Shown one piece after another: positions 35,194 through 47,500 of a stretch of 64,000 nt of DNA. A program made the position numbers and the translations under genes. Position 1 is the first letter of the stretch. The number at the start of each line of letters is the position of its first letter. Below the pieces are notes generated by a model that was given only the letters and a program-made list of their open reading frames with translations, did not search any database and was not told where the DNA came from. Source of the stretch: Stemphylium vesicarium (taxonomy: Eukaryota > Ascomycota > Dothideomycetes > Pleosporales > Pleosporaceae); NCBI GenBank assembly GCA_004380135.1, contig QXCR01000044.1:124001-188000 (forward strand), given 5' to 3'.

Positions 35194-35694
35194 CTACATC
35201 CCCAACCCCGCACACCAAAACTCCGCCCTACAAACCGTCGTCTCCCCCTTCCCACCATTGCCCACTAACCCCGCCCCAAACCTAAACACACTCTCCCCAT
35301 CCCTAAAGCAAACAAACTCTTCTACAGCAATCCCTCTCTCCATCCTCGCCATGCCTGCAATCTCGCTCTTCGCCAAACTCTCCGCCCCGGATGCGATTTT
35401 ACTCTCGAACACGGCACTACTGCCATCGTCGAGCGCAACGCGGCGTGTGAAGCCCACCCATGTAGTGCTGGATGCAGCGAGTGTGCCGAGGGAAAGCGGT
35501 GGATTTGTAGACGACGGGGCGCCCGAGTAGAGGATTAGGAGAGAGCTTGTCGTGTCTGAGGTTAGGGAGCGCGTAGTGCAGGTTGTGAGGTATGTGTTTT
35601 GTGCTGAGAGTGTGGCGCGGCGGAGGGGTATTGCTGTTGCTGTTGCTGTGTGTAGGAGGGCGATGTAGAGAGTGAGAAAGGTAGGGAGATACAT
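35194..35694 (-). CDS. Small secreted protein, unknown function
   Basis: Single exon, 166 aa. The N-terminus (MYLPTFLTLYIALLHTATAT) is a signal peptide with likely cleavage near residue 20, followed by a possible Arg-Arg processing site (PLRRAT). Four cysteines (TTCTT, EFVCF, TTVCR, FWCAG) could form two disulfides. The region LSLGTLAASSTTWVGFTRRVA and the glycine-rich C-terminal part look like a compact beta-rich domain. No family is recognised. Size, secretion and cysteines are compatible with an effector-like or wall-associated protein, but that is inference. It ends at GLGM before a TAG stop. Confidence 0.7.
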   Translation of the reverse strand: MYLPTFLTLYIALLHTATATAIPLRRATLSAQNTYLTTCTTRSLTSDTTSSLLILYSGAPSSTNPPLSLGTLAASSTTWVGFTRRVALDDGSSAVFESKIASGAESLAKSEIAGMARMERGIAVEEFVCFRDGESVFRFGAGLVGNGGKGETTVCRAEFWCAGLGM

Positions 35695-36420
35695 TGTATC
35701 GTTTACGCTCTCTGACTTTGTTCGGGGGTGGAGATGAGAATGGCGATGGGGATAGTTGTATATGGGCGTTTGAAGCTTTTTGGCTGGGTTTGTACCTTCA
35801 CGGCCCGCCCCGAATGGTCTTATATCATCATGCTACCTGCTTCTGCCCCTCTCTCCGTCTTGTATCTTCTCTTTCTCTCTGTTTCTCTCTCGTATCATTA
35901 ATCAACCGAATCTTCGCGCATGCAGCTTTCATCTCGCTACAATATAATCCAATACTCGACCGCAGCATCACAACTCCACCCCGATCATCCATTTCCCGGC
36001 TATTCAATACATACCGCATCGCTTGCTCCGTATACACACGTATTCACACCTACCTCCAGCAGTCCAAATAAGCTCCTCGCCCAACGGCACGGCACGGCAC
36101 GGTACGGTTATCCTCCTTCCCTATCCCTGCCCTTAGCATGTATCATGTAACCGCAGACCAAAAAACCCCGTAAGCCGTGGCTGTATAGAGTTCCCGGGTC
36201 CAGGCCATCAGAATAGCAAGCATGGTTCTCCGGGATACTTGGTTGGTTGGGGTTGGGGTGGTTGAATTTGTACTTCAGCCGGCGGGCCGAAAGGGAAGGG
36301 AAGGGAAGGCGCGGCAAGGGTGGTACGGTTGTACGATGACATGCCGCAGCATCGAGGAATGAATCATGAGGAACGAAAAATGCGAAAAGTCGACAGTGTT
36401 CAGCGTTGGAGAGGGAGGAG
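35695..36420. other. Intergenic with short simple repeats
   Basis: Promoter side of the small secreted protein gene and far 3' flank of dbp4. Contains pyrimidine-rich sequence at 35850-35900, a short CGGCA tandem run near 36084-36107 and a GGGAA run near 36290-36310. No gene supported. Confidence 0.5.
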
Positions 36421-36522
36421 AAGAAGAAGAAGAAGAAGAAGAAGAAGAAGAAGAAGAAGAAGAAGAAGAAGAAGAAGAAGAAGAAGAAGAAGAAGAAGAA
36501 GAAGAAGAAGAAGAAGAAGAAG
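36421..36522. repeat. Perfect (AAG)34 microsatellite
   Basis: 102 bp of uninterrupted AAG triplets on the plus strand (TTC/CTT on the minus). It starts 78 bp past the dbp4 stop codon, so it probably lies in the dbp4 3' UTR as (CUU)n or just beyond. Purine-only strands of this kind can form triplex DNA and are length-unstable. The apparent poly-arginine frame across it is a by-product. Confidence 0.97.
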
Positions 36523-36599
36523 GTTGTATTGCGAGAGTAGAATAAAAACGTGCTTTTCGATCAAGTAAGATGTATGTATACCAAAAACGAACAGGTAAA

Positions 36600-39111
36600 T
36601 TAGTTCAACAAGCCCGCAGCAAGCGCCTCCATATCCTCCAACGTCTCAGGCTCTTCCACTCTATGCGCCGCCTTGGCCTTCTTGCGCTTCTTCGCAACCT
36701 TGTCCTCGTCTTCAGAGTCGGATTGGAACCATTTCTTCTGTTTCTTCGGTGGCTCTTGCATAGCCACATCACCATCAGCATCCCTATCCCCAGCATCGTC
36801 TTCATCATCACTGTACTCGGCATCCGCTCTAAAGTTGGCCAGAAGATCTTCACCCGGATCAGGCAGTTCAACACCGGCATCGCTTTCATCACCAGCATCC
36901 GCCAATTCACCCCTCTCCCTCTCCTTGCGTTTCCGCAGCTTCTCCTTCCGCTTCGCCTTGGCCGTGGCTTTGTCTTCCACATCGGCGGTTTGCACGACTT
37001 GGCGAGCTGCTTCGATGAATTTCTGTCGCTGTTCTTCGGGCAGGCCCTTTGCGCGGAACTGGGCTTCGTCTTCGAGCTCGTAGACTTCGTGCGGGTTGCC
37101 GTCGTCGTCGTAGACGAGTTTCTTGCCCTTGTCCATGAGCTTGGTGAGTTTCTTCTTGGATTGCAGCAGCTTCTCGCGCCGGTTGCTGTCGATGACGAGC
37201 GGTTGCGATGCACCTGCGATATGTACAACGCGGCCACCGGCAGGGACTTGTGCGTCTTTGTCGGTGGAGAAGTCGGAGGGGTCATCGTCGGCGGGGATTC
37301 GCCGTTTGACGGCCATGAAATCGTCGTCGCCACCATTGGTCGTCGGTCCAGCGCCACTGAAATCGTCGGTTGGGGCGTCATCTCCGTCTCTGACAAGCTT
37401 TTGGTAATGCTCTGCCAGCACGTCCTGATTCTTGCGCTCGAACATGCGATCGTACTTTGTTCGTACAGGCTTGTCTGCCTTGGGAACTTCCTCGTCGTCT
37501 GATGAATCCGAGACGTGGATCGTCTGTCTTGAAGCTTGTTTTCTCTGCTTGCTGTCGTCGTCCTTTAGGAACTTGATCCTAGGTGTTCCTGGGAGACCCA
37601 AACTAGCAGCGTATGCTTCCAGGTTGTAATCCTTGAGCTTAAAGACTTCCTTGTCTTTTTGCAAGTAGATTGACTTGACGTGTGTCATGAAGGCCTTTTG
37701 TCCCAGATATTTCAAAGCGGGATCCTGGAAGCACATGTTCTGTAGCTGGTCCTTGATTGATTGGCGCTTCTTTTGTCGTACGTTGATCGCCTCCACAGGC
37801 ACCCTCTTGGCCTCCAAGCGCTTCAGCATGCCCTCCTCTTCGCTGGGTGCCAAGAAAAGCACACCCCTTCCCTCTCGGTTGTATCGTGCGGTACGGCCGA
37901 CACGGTGAATGTAGGTGTCGACGTCATCGGGGCAGTCGACTTGTATGACGAAATCGACGGCGGGGAAATCCAAGCCACGCGCTGCAACATCTGTGGCAAA
38001 CAGACACGAATGTTTGGCCGCGGAAAACTTGGCGGTTGTATCGAGTCGTGCACCCTGTTTCTGGCGACCGTGAATGTGCAGTAGTGGTATACCAGGCTGC
38101 ATATGACGGAAGGATTCGTAGACAAACCGGACTGTTTTGGCAGACGAGAAGAAGCAAAGAATCTTGGACTTTTTGCTTGCCTGGATGAAACTCCACAAGG
38201 TATCCAGCTTTTCCTCTATGGGGCACACAATGTAGTTTTGCGTGAGTCCCTTGGGTGTTGCGCTCTTGTCCTCGGCATGTACGGATACGTATTCGGGGTC
38301 TTGGAGACTCAATCGCGCAAGATCCGACACCTTCCTCGACTGGGTGGCGGAGAAGAGCAGGGTTTGCCTCTCCTTTGGTAGGTATTCGACAATGGCGTCC
38401 ACGTCCCGCTGGAAGCCCATGTCAAGAATCCTGTCGGCCTCATCCAGTACCAGCATCTTCAGGTCGTCAACACTGAAGGCCGCGGTTTGCGACAAATGTT
38501 GCAGCATCCTTCCTGGCGTTGCTACCAATATGTTCATCTTGGTCAGGGCCTCTCTCTCGGCCTGCAAGCTCTTACCTCCGATGAGCAGACCTGCAGCAAA
38601 CATGTGCCCGTGTCTTCCAATTTTCCGAAGCACATCGAATATCTGGATAGCGAGTTCTCGAGTGGGTGACAGGATCAGTGCGCCCAGGCCTGCGTCTGGT
38701 CCGATATGCTGCAACCGGTAGAGGTTCTCCAAGACGGGGATAATGAAGGAAAGCGTCTTTCCACTACCCGTCTTTGCGGCGCCGAGTATATCGTGTCCTT
38801 TGAGTGCTAGCGGGATAGCTTTGGCCTGGACGTCGGTCATGACGGCGAAATGCGACGACTTGAGGCCTTGTTTGGTCGGGTCGGAGAGGGGTAGGTCGGT
38901 GAAGTCTTTGTAAGAGCCATGCTTGGGGTCCTGGGTATACTGTTAGTACGTTGCACTCCGTCAAACTTCACCATCTTTGCAGTCCTACCAGGGCCTGAAC
39001 AGCCTGTTCCAGCTTCTCCACGTCTACATCGTCGCGCTTCCTCTTTTGCACATTCTCACGCTTCTTGACTTTGGTGGGCCTCGTGGCACCCGTGTATCCA
39101 GATGCGACCAT
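36600..39111 (-). CDS. DBP4: DEAD-box RNA helicase Dbp4 (Hca4/DDX10)
   Basis: Two exons, 39111-38989 and 38930-36600, intron 58 nt (GTAGGA donor, TACCCAG acceptor, phase 0); 817 aa. Dbp4 is a nucleolar ATP-dependent helicase needed for release of snoRNAs and early 18S rRNA processing in the small-subunit processome. All core motifs are present: Q motif (Phe51 to Gln76), AKTGSGKT at 93-100, PTREL, DEAD at 204-207, SAT at 235-237, ATDVAARGLD and HRVGRTAR. After the helicase core come the family's DUF4217 block (DPALKYLGQKAFMTHVKSIY), a long charged tail and a basic, acidic-patched C-terminus ending EDMEALAAGLLN. The assignment to Dbp4 rests on the core sequence (GLTQNYIVCPIEEKLDTLWS) and the tail. 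Divergent from the J-protein gene. Confidence 0.95.
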
Positions 39112-39452
39112 GTTAGCGCACAATCTGCTCTTCACGGCGATTTGGTGTTGAGGCTTTCGCGTCGCATCGCAAGAGAACTTTTTGGTGGAGAACTCGGGTG
39201 GTCTGTGCGCTCCACCGCGGGGATTCCTCTAGTTTAGCATCGCGACTCGAAGCCTCCCCATCCACTTTCCTTCTCACCTTCATCGCACCACGAGGAAGGC
39301 TTAGTGTGGCCTGAATACGTGCGCCCGTGTTTGATACCCCCACTAATTCATAATCCCCAAACAAGTCATCACGTTGTAGTCTACCAGGCAAGCTCATCAC
39401 GCCCACTTACACTTCTGCATGCGCCTAGGCGCACCATCAGCCAAACCTCACC
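39112..39452. promoter_or_regulatory. Divergent promoter, dbp4 / J-protein
   Basis: 341 bp separate the two ATGs. On the dbp4 strand a GCGATGAAGG sequence near 39287 resembles the PAC element of yeast ribosome-biogenesis genes (GCGATGAG), but not exactly. Both products act in nuclear RNA processing, so shared control is plausible; this is inference. Confidence 0.5.
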
Positions 39453-40094
39453 ATGCCCGACGATATCGATGCTGAGCTTGCCGGTATCGGCAAGGAACTC
39501 GACAAGGACGCGGAAATTGACCGCATCCGCAGCGTTTTTAGCCTGGACGCATACGCCGTGCTCGGCCTGCAGCCCGGAGTGCCTGAATCCGACATCAAGA
39601 AAGTCTACCGCGCCAAATCCCTCCTCATCCATCCCGACAAGACCAAGAACGAGCTCGCCCCCGATGCCTTTGACCGCCTCAAGAAAGCCCAAACTGTGCT
39701 CCTCGACGAGAAGCTGCGCGCCGAGCTAGACGAGAGTATTGCCGATGCGCGTATGCTGCTCATGCGCGAGAAGAAGCTCACAGCCGACGACGAGGAGACA
39801 CGCGGCGAGGAATTTGCAAAGGAGTGGCGGCAAAAAGTCATCTGGGTCATCAGGGACAACGAGATGAGAAAGCAGCGGCAGATGAAGGCAGCTATGCGTG
39901 AAGAGGGCAGGGCACAGCGCAAAGAGGACGAGGAGATCAAGGAGCGCAAGCGGAAGAGGGAACAAGACGAGGCCTGGGAGAAGACAAGGGACACCAGAAT
40001 CAACAGCTGGAGAGACTTCCAGCAGGGTAAGAAGCCGGAACCCGCTGATGGCGGCGCAAAGAAGAAGAAAAAGAAGGTCAAGGCCTTGGGATGA
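39453..40094 (+). CDS. DNAJC8 / Spf31-like J-domain protein
   Basis: Single exon, 213 aa. The J domain spans about residues 32-92 with the HPDK motif at 60-63, which stimulates Hsp70 ATPase. The rest is a long, highly charged helix (EEFAKEWRQKVIWVIRDNEM, REEGRAQRKEDEEIKERKRK) and a lysine-rich nuclear-localisation tail (KKKKKKVKALG). This layout and size match human DNAJC8 and fission yeast Spf31, which are found with spliceosomes. The ATG at 39453 (CACCATGCC) has a strong context. Nuclear location and a role in splicing are inferred from family members. Confidence 0.9.
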   Translation: MPDDIDAELAGIGKELDKDAEIDRIRSVFSLDAYAVLGLQPGVPESDIKKVYRAKSLLIHPDKTKNELAPDAFDRLKKAQTVLLDEKLRAELDESIADARMLLMREKKLTADDEETRGEEFAKEWRQKVIWVIRDNEMRKQRQMKAAMREEGRAQRKEDEEIKERKRKREQDEAWEKTRDTRINSWRDFQQGKKPEPADGGAKKKKKKVKALG

Positions 40095-42496
40095 GCTGGC
40101 GCATACGACATGGTCACGCGACTGGACTTCCTCGCCTGTTACATACCTTACTCTGCAACTCGATACCCCACACTGTCTCTTCTCTTGTGCACATCTCAGA
40201 TCCAGACCCATCTGTCTGTACAACACCAGCCTTGCACAACCACCAAACAATCCCAATCTTAACTTTTCTGGTCGCCAACACGTCCCCATCGTCTTCGCTA
40301 CCCACGCGCCTGCCTCCGCTGCATCTGGTAGGCCAAGCGCGACGCGAACACCATGTTCGTCTCACCTTTCACGACTTTAAAGTTTCGCCTGACTGTTTCA
40401 CAACTTCGCGGGCGGCCGCCTGAAGCTAACAGGATACCAAGGCTCGCCGAGAAGCACGACCCCGATGGCGATTATCGTCCTTTTTTTTCAACTCGAGTGG
40501 ATGAGGACTTGAGGGTTTGGGTGGATAATCGTGAGGATAGCATAGAAGTAGATAATAATTAAATACTACTCTTGTACATGCTTTATACGCGCCAGGCTGA
40601 GTACTCATCTTACCCCTTTCCCATCTACCTAGCGCAACAAACCCCCATCCCAATCTCCCATCTATCTGATGTCAGCCGTGTTCTCGACCCTCATCCAGGC
40701 TCCCCACAGCTCAACAACAACAAATTAACTGCACTGCAAACTTTCGGACTTGAATCCGTCATCTCTTCCCGTTCGCACCAATGCCTGCATGAGGGAAAGC
40801 AACGTAAACATGTCCATCACCATCGGTACCAAAGTGCGAGCTTTTGCTCTCAACGGGTGTGCACGAGCCTCCGAGAATAGAACTATAGAGCACACACTAC
40901 TACAAACGACGGTCCCTTGTAATTTCCCCCAGAGTAGTACGTGTGTCTGTGTGTGCAATCGCCGACACTTGCGGTAGTGATGAATGCCCATGCCTTTGAT
41001 ATATAGCGCGAGTGACGCCCGCAGAATATAGATGCGCGTGCTTTGCCGAGTCGAAGCGAGGGTTATAGAGTATATACATATGGATCTTTCCTCTTCCTTG
41101 AACACGGACCCGGATATGCCAAGGTCTACACACCAAGCCTAGACTTGAGAACACATCCGCGGTAGACATGAACATGATGACAAGTCGCCTTCTCTCCCTC
41201 TTGTACAACACACACCAAGACCTCCACCTCAAGCCGCTACCACCACCGTCCCCCCCGACTTCCATCATCGCGCCACCACCTCACATCCAGTCCAGTCCCG
41301 TCGGGCACACCACACCCGAATCGGGAAGCGAACGCAAGGAACAAAGCGTCATCCCTTCCTTCCCTTCCTTCCCTGATCCAAAACCTTGACATTGATTGGT
41401 CCTCCCCCTTCCTCCCTCGCTGGTCGCCTTAACCCAAGCACCTGGTCCCCGGGTCGCTGTTGCGTCGCCATGTGAAACACCCAAGTAGGAGGATGGAGAA
41501 AATGCTTGGGTGAGGTTGTGGATATAAAGGGAGGGGTTGAGGACGTTTTCTTCGTGGGAAGGGGGGGTGTTGAGTGTGAGGGGATGGGGAAGAAGGGGAA
41601 GAGAGACAAAGGAGTGATCAAGAGCAGGGGAGCAAAAGTGTGTGAGAAGGTTGAGTGGTACATTTGAATCCCCCTTCCGTTTACGCTGATACGACAGATG
41701 ATATGGTAGGCGGTTGCCTCTCTCTCTCTCCACACAGAGACAAAATGGAGGCTAAACGAGTGGACTGCGCAAAACAAACATAAAAAAACTCCAAAGGCGT
41801 AATCGTACACATTTGCCCAATCGAGAGGAGGGACCTGACTAGCTAAAAACAAGAAAAAAACTCCAACTACAGGCTATGCCGAAATCCAGAAGGGACGATT
41901 GGGGGGAAAACGCCGACACTATGCAGAAACAACCGGAATCCGCCCAAGTACGATGATGATGATGATGACAACGATGATGAAGGCGCCAAAATGCGACAAT
42001 GAATTCGACTTCCTCGAGGAAAGAATGAAGGCGAAGAGAAGAAAAAGAAATCAAATGAAAAGGCCTGTGAAAGGGGAGAAGAGAAGGGATAAGCAGCGCA
42101 GTCAGCATGGGAACCGTCATTCGTTCGTCCCTCCCTCCCTCATTCTTGTGTGCGACATTGCGTTGCGTTGCAATGCGTTGCGTCCCACGGTCTCAGTCTC
42201 AGTTCCCATCTCCGACCCCGTCCCGGCACATAGGATTCAGTCGTACAAGGGGTGACAGGAAACGGGAACAGGAACCCGTCTGGCTGGGTAAACCAACCAA
42301 GCCTTGAATACCATGGACGAGGCGTTCTGCCTCTGAAAAAGGCAACACTGTTTCCGTGTGTAGCTTTCGCGCGGGCGGAACGTGGGCCCCGTTGTCCTGC
42401 CGTCGTATCACGACGAAACTTTCCCACGACATAAGAAATCGCTGCCGACTCTGCTCTTTCTTATTCTTCCCTTGTCCCGTCCACTCACTCCCCATC
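40095..42496. other. Convergent intergenic region, 2.4 kb
   Basis: Lies between the 3' ends of the J-protein gene and the Zn2Cys6 gene. No gene supported; frames are short or low-complexity. Contains a (GAT)5 run at 41952-41966, CCTT/CCCT-rich runs near 41360 and 42120, and imperfect GCGTT repeats near 42160-42185. Confidence 0.5.
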
Positions 42497-44562
42497 TCAC
42501 TCCAACACCGCATGAATATTCAACCGTCTCCTCTTCCCCGCCTCAGGTGACTCGGGCCTCCGCTGTTCACTCCCACTGGGCGGCGAATCGCGCGGCCGCA
42601 CCCGATCCAGCACACCACCAACGCCACCACCTGTTTCAATGTGTAGCGGCGAGCCCAGCGGCGGCGGCCCCGTTCGGATAGGAGGAAGTTGTAAGCCCTC
42701 CAGACGAGCGGGGCGATTAATTTCGCGAAGCGACTCGGAAGCTGATGTGGGCGGACGACTACTCGAGGCGTACGGCGAGGGGTATGCGCTGCCGGTGTTT
42801 GGTTGGGGAGGAGGTTGATAAGTGGGGAAGTAGCCTGCTTCTGCGCCTGCGGTGGGCGAGTAGCCGTACGAGGGACTGCCGCTGTAAGAGCTTGGGCTGA
42901 TCATGGGGAGCGAGGTGCGGACGGCGGAGAAGTTGAAGTAAGGCGAGTTGGGCGCGGAACTCGTTGTCGACTGCCGGCGAGACTGGTGCGGCGTGATGTG
43001 CGATGCTGGGGCATTGCTCGGCGCGGACATTGTCTGTGAGGCGTTGCTTGGTGTCGGGGGAGCGAGCTGTTGCGTGAGAAGAGTTGGAGCGGTGAGCCGT
43101 GGTGGTGAGATTACGACAAGCGTGACGAAGTACAACGATGTCTTCGCAAGCCGGATCTGGACCTGCAGCGACTGGTACTGGCCAACGCCTGGAATACGGA
43201 AGCTGAGATATATCGGTCGGTTGGTGAAGCCTTGGGTAAAATGGTCAATGTCCTGGTCGGCGACTGCTTCCATCACAGCGCGCATTGGATCCTGCCCGAT
43301 TGGTGTGATGGGCGCCATGTATGCTGGTTCGCGCTCATCGCGCTCGTCGCGCAGTTCGTTGCGCAAGCGCTGGAGACTGTCATTCTGCCTGGCTTCCAAC
43401 AGCTCGCCAAGGTGTTTACCCCTGACGTCCCCAAGGAAAGAAATCAAATCCGTAAAGGCTTGATTTGTTTTTTGGATCATCAGGTCCAGGTTCAGGTACG
43501 CGACGGGCAATTTTTGGTACGCCATATTCGGTCCCGGATTGTAGGGTAGGGGTAGCACTCCACTGGCGTATTCGCCCACGTTGCCAGCTGCGTCTCTGCT
43601 CGCAGATGCCGCCAAGTGGGGATTGGCATTGGGGAGATCCCGCTGATGCGCAATGCTTCCCAAGGCTGGAGAATCCGCACCTCGGTATAGCTGAGTTCCT
43701 GGGTAGGTCGGCTGGTGTGTGGGAGCTTCGGACGGGGGTGGAGCACCCAAGAGCTGGCTAGGTGGTCTTCCTTCTTCTGCCCTAGTAAATTCTCTGTCAT
43801 CCCTCAGTCGCGGTCTTCCTCTCTTCTTGTGTTGTACATCTTTGCATGTGTCCTGTTACTTGGGAGTCAGTCTTTGTGTCGTCACTGCACGAAAGAAGTA
43901 GGGCAACTAACCTGCTTTCCGGAGGCCACACAGCGACCACACGGGCGTTGAACATCGCAACTGAGATGCGCCTTCTTGCAGTTAACACAAGCTGAAGCTA
44001 CATGGGCTTTGGTCCTCCTGGCTGGTTTGGTTGGCCTAGCTGAGGGAGGTGCAATCATGGCCCCTTGTTGAACCATTGGGCCTGGGTGTTGAACTCCAGG
44101 GTAAGAAGGCAAGTTAGCATGCTGGTAGCTGTATCCATAATTGTGGTGGACAACGTGTCCATAAGTCTGGTGCTGGATTGCAGGTCCAGGTTGGTACGAT
44201 AGAGCTTGTCCTCTGTGCTGTGGTTCCCCGGGGTAAAGTGGTCGCGGAGGAAGAACATGTGCAGCCGAGGAAGAACGGGGATCGTAAAGGGATTGCAGAG
44301 CAGGCGGTTGGACGAAGCTATCCTGCCTCTGGGATGCGCCCATGGATTGCGGGTAGGAAAGGCGCGCAGATTCAACAGACTGGGCTGGTCGACGAGATGG
44401 GGAATGAGGTTCTGACATGGGCGGGGACGGGTAACCCTGATGCGCAGACCTGTGAGGACTGAATTTCGACCGGAATTTGGCCAGGCCGTCTTCAGCTTCA
44501 GCAGGCCGTCCAAATGGCGTGGAGAGGAGTGAGGTCGGACCAGGTAAAACCAGGCTCTGCAT
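42497..44562 (-). CDS. Zn(II)2Cys6 transcription factor with PAS-like domain
   Basis: Two exons, 44562-43912 and 43852-42497, intron 59 nt (GTTAGT donor, TAACAG acceptor, phase 0); 668 aa. The zinc cluster is C192-X2-C195-X6-C202-X5-C208-X2-C211-X8-C220; its last cysteine comes from exon 2, which confirms the splice. A basic AT-hook-like block follows (KKRGRPRLRD). About residues 325-450 resemble a PAS domain (YLNLDLMIQKTNQAFTDLIS, YLSFRIPGVGQYQSLQVQIR). The long Ser/Pro/Tyr-rich C-terminus ends with RRPESPEAGKRRRLN, a likely nuclear signal. The zinc cluster sits unusually far from the N-terminus, after a 190-residue Gln/Pro/Tyr-rich region. DNA target unknown. The 5' flank is over 5 kb long and gene-free, and the leader contains upstream ATGs, suggesting layered control. 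Confidence 0.85.
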
Positions 44563-47500
44563 AGTTTGACCACTGTGCGCTCAGACGCCGCGCGAGCAGC
44601 GGGAGCACAAGGGTGTGGAAGTACAGCTGGGACAAAAAGAAGCGCAGAGTTTCTCGCCGCTTCTCGATCAGCGAAGCAAAAAGAGCAGGGTACAGTGATG
44701 TTGTTGAGGCAATTGCTGGTGGCCTGCATGGCGGTTAAGGTAAGCTAATGCACAAGCGAGGAGGAGATCAGGGCAATGACGAAGGGCAGGACAATCAACA
44801 GTCGGCGAATACACTACTGTGTACATCGATACGGTCATCAATGCCGAAAAGGCGGCACATCATACGGCAGCCCAAACATTCGGCAGGGCATTGGGCTGGG
44901 AGGCTAGAAAAGGGGGGCTTGCAAATACCTTTTTGATATCACTTTCAGCTTCGTGTCAAGAAGGTCTGAATAGCTTGGATGGACTGGCGTAAGGACGGGT
45001 AAGATGCCGGAGAGTGTTGGCGGCGGCCTCGACTAGAGCTGCAGGTAATGAGATGAGAAAGAGGAGAGAGGCAGGGCGGTGGTGTTGACTGCAGCGGAAC
45101 CAATGAGCTTTTCGGGATGGCGACTCGTAAAAAGGCAGAGCAGACGTCTGCCCACTCGGCGGACATTCTCCAGTAATAACCACAATCGGTTATGGGGATT
45201 CTACTCACAGATCTTTGCTACAATCCCTGTCAAGTCGTGCATGACGGGCCTCCCAGGAGACGGGGGCCACGCTGAGTTCCGGGCAACGGGAGCAGGGAAG
45301 GATGCGTCTCGGGGACGACGACATGCTTCCCTCGTTCGGCTGATGGTTCTTCGACATTTCTGCTAGGCCGGTTTTCCCAGACGGTCGATGCACCCGCGGA
45401 AGCACCTATGCACGTCCATTAGTTGGTAGTGGATGCATGGGCGCAGCGGAATGGGGAGCCTTGTCAGAGGCCGCTCAACCCCCTGCTTTCCGCACCGTCC
45501 TCGAGCCGGGGTGTGCTAGCGAGATACGGCTCGCGCTTCTGCGCGCTATTGCACCATTGTTTTGCAGCCGCCCAGGCAAACTTTCAAATCAAGCATGGCA
45601 TAAGTTGGCGTCCCTTCATGCGCGGCGTGCGCTTATGTGCGACCAAGTAATTGCATTTGTTTCCTATTTAGGCAAACAGAGACGCCCGCAATGTGCTGCC
45701 GGATTCGAATTTGAAAAAAACGCACAAGATCAACGTTATGATTTCCAGGGCAGACGAGCATCGGCTTTCAGGGAGCCATGTGGTTAGCACAGCGAAAACT
45801 GTGGCTCTCACTGACAGGCCCGCAGCTCTGGTGCACTATGGCGACGCTTGTCAGTGTCAGTCGCGCGTCCGGACCCTTCAGACCAACCACCGCACCGATC
45901 ACCGCGCAGGTCCTCTTCGCACCGACCGACGGTCGCAGCGGAAGTCCTCGCCTCGCAGCGGCTGCTCTGCACTGATTGCCGGGGAAAGCCTGCTCAGGGT
46001 CTCGATGTTGCGACACCATCACCACCACGCCCTGATGACGCATACACCTGGTGCGAACTCTATGACTACCAGCACAGGTCGAAGACACGGCCGCTGCTGC
46101 GATCGACGCCTCCGTGCGGATATGGCTGAGCAGGGCGACGCCTTTTGCGTGGAGATTCCCGCCTCTGCATCGTGTGAGGTAAGACTTGTCCGCAAAAGCA
46201 AGTCACCATTAGCTTCTCAGCCCATAGGGACGTCTTCCTGCCGAAAGTCTAAATATTTGACGCCTCTCTGGGGTGTGTAGCTTTGTCATGCGACACGCCA
46301 TGTCTAGCTGCATGGCGCCGGTGCTGTAGGCTTGTGTGTGTGGTGCGGGTGATGAATCTGGCAGATGCAGTGTGCTCTGGAACCGCACGCGCGAGCAACG
46401 GTAAGCTGCATCCGATGACATCTTCTCCCGCAGTCGCTGCTAGAGAAGCTTCTGTACAGCTTGGAGAACGAGGCGCTGGCGTTGAGGTGTCAAGAGCGGC
46501 AGGCTGGCCACTCCAGCCACGAGTTACACATTACGATCAAACAGCGGACTCGTTTACAATTGAGACGATCCTCTCGGACCTGCAAAATCTTACCACGGAG
46601 TAGTCGTCTGCCCCAACCGCCCAGGAATAATGCGCTAGAGGTGGCGTCCAATGCTGTTCGTGGAGCGTCGACATAGTGCCTATCGTCAAAACAAGCCAGA
46701 GGTATATCAGCTGGCCCAATATAGGCGTCTCCCGTATCGCATTGGGATGGCACTGCGCACGCAAAAAAACTCCGGTGGGTGAATCGATCGAAAGCTGGCG
46801 CCGTCGACGATCTGCCCGCAAACTGCCCGAGCCAGGACGGACGGCATCACGGGCGATATTGTCTGCCCTATTGGCGTGTGCGCAGCATTGAGGATGCGGG
46901 GCCGAAGCCTGGGTCGACGGTACGGCGTACACAGACAACGCAGGTGGGCATGCAAGCATGTGATGCTGTTCCCAGCCTCGACGGAGATGAGATTGAGAGA
47001 TTAAAAAAAAAGACGAGACGAGATCAAATGTCGCTTGGGTGCTGCCGTTGCTCGAGAGTGGCAGTGACAGCGTCAGGAGCGTTAGTGGCCAACCTCGCTT
47101 GTCAACCGCGTCCACGCATTCAGAAGGTGGAACGACGAGTGCGGACGGCGACGGCAGGGCAAACATTTCCCACGCTGACCCACGGTGGATAGCCATGATG
47201 CCATGTGTGGTACTACTCCCAACCTCAACACGGAGCTGCGGTAAGTTGAGCCGACAGCCGTGAAGATCGATGCCGCGACTAGGGCAACTTGCACGGGGGG
47301 TGTATACAATGGCACTAGCCCAGGAAAGATCTGATCCATGAGCGAGCACCTGTATAGCATCCATCATAACCCAGCGTCATAATAATTTGGAATTGCCCTC
47401 TGCTTCCCCTCCAATATGGATCTGCAGCTGCAGGGGAATGCACATGTGCTGCTGGATGGAGCGGCGTGGCAGAGGGTAAGCCTCAACGTGCTCATCATCC

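Noticed and set aside
36320..36568. Poly-arginine open frame
   Set aside because: It is simply the translation of the (AAG)34 repeat.
44055..44729. 224-codon minus-strand frame at the start of the Zn2Cys6 gene
   Set aside because: Overlaps the zinc-cluster exon in another frame and has no domain; the part above 44562 is leader.
46537..47367. 276-codon minus-strand frame in the 5.4 kb desert
   Set aside because: Composition is random-like, with overlapping long frames on the other strand as expected for G+C-rich non-coding DNA.
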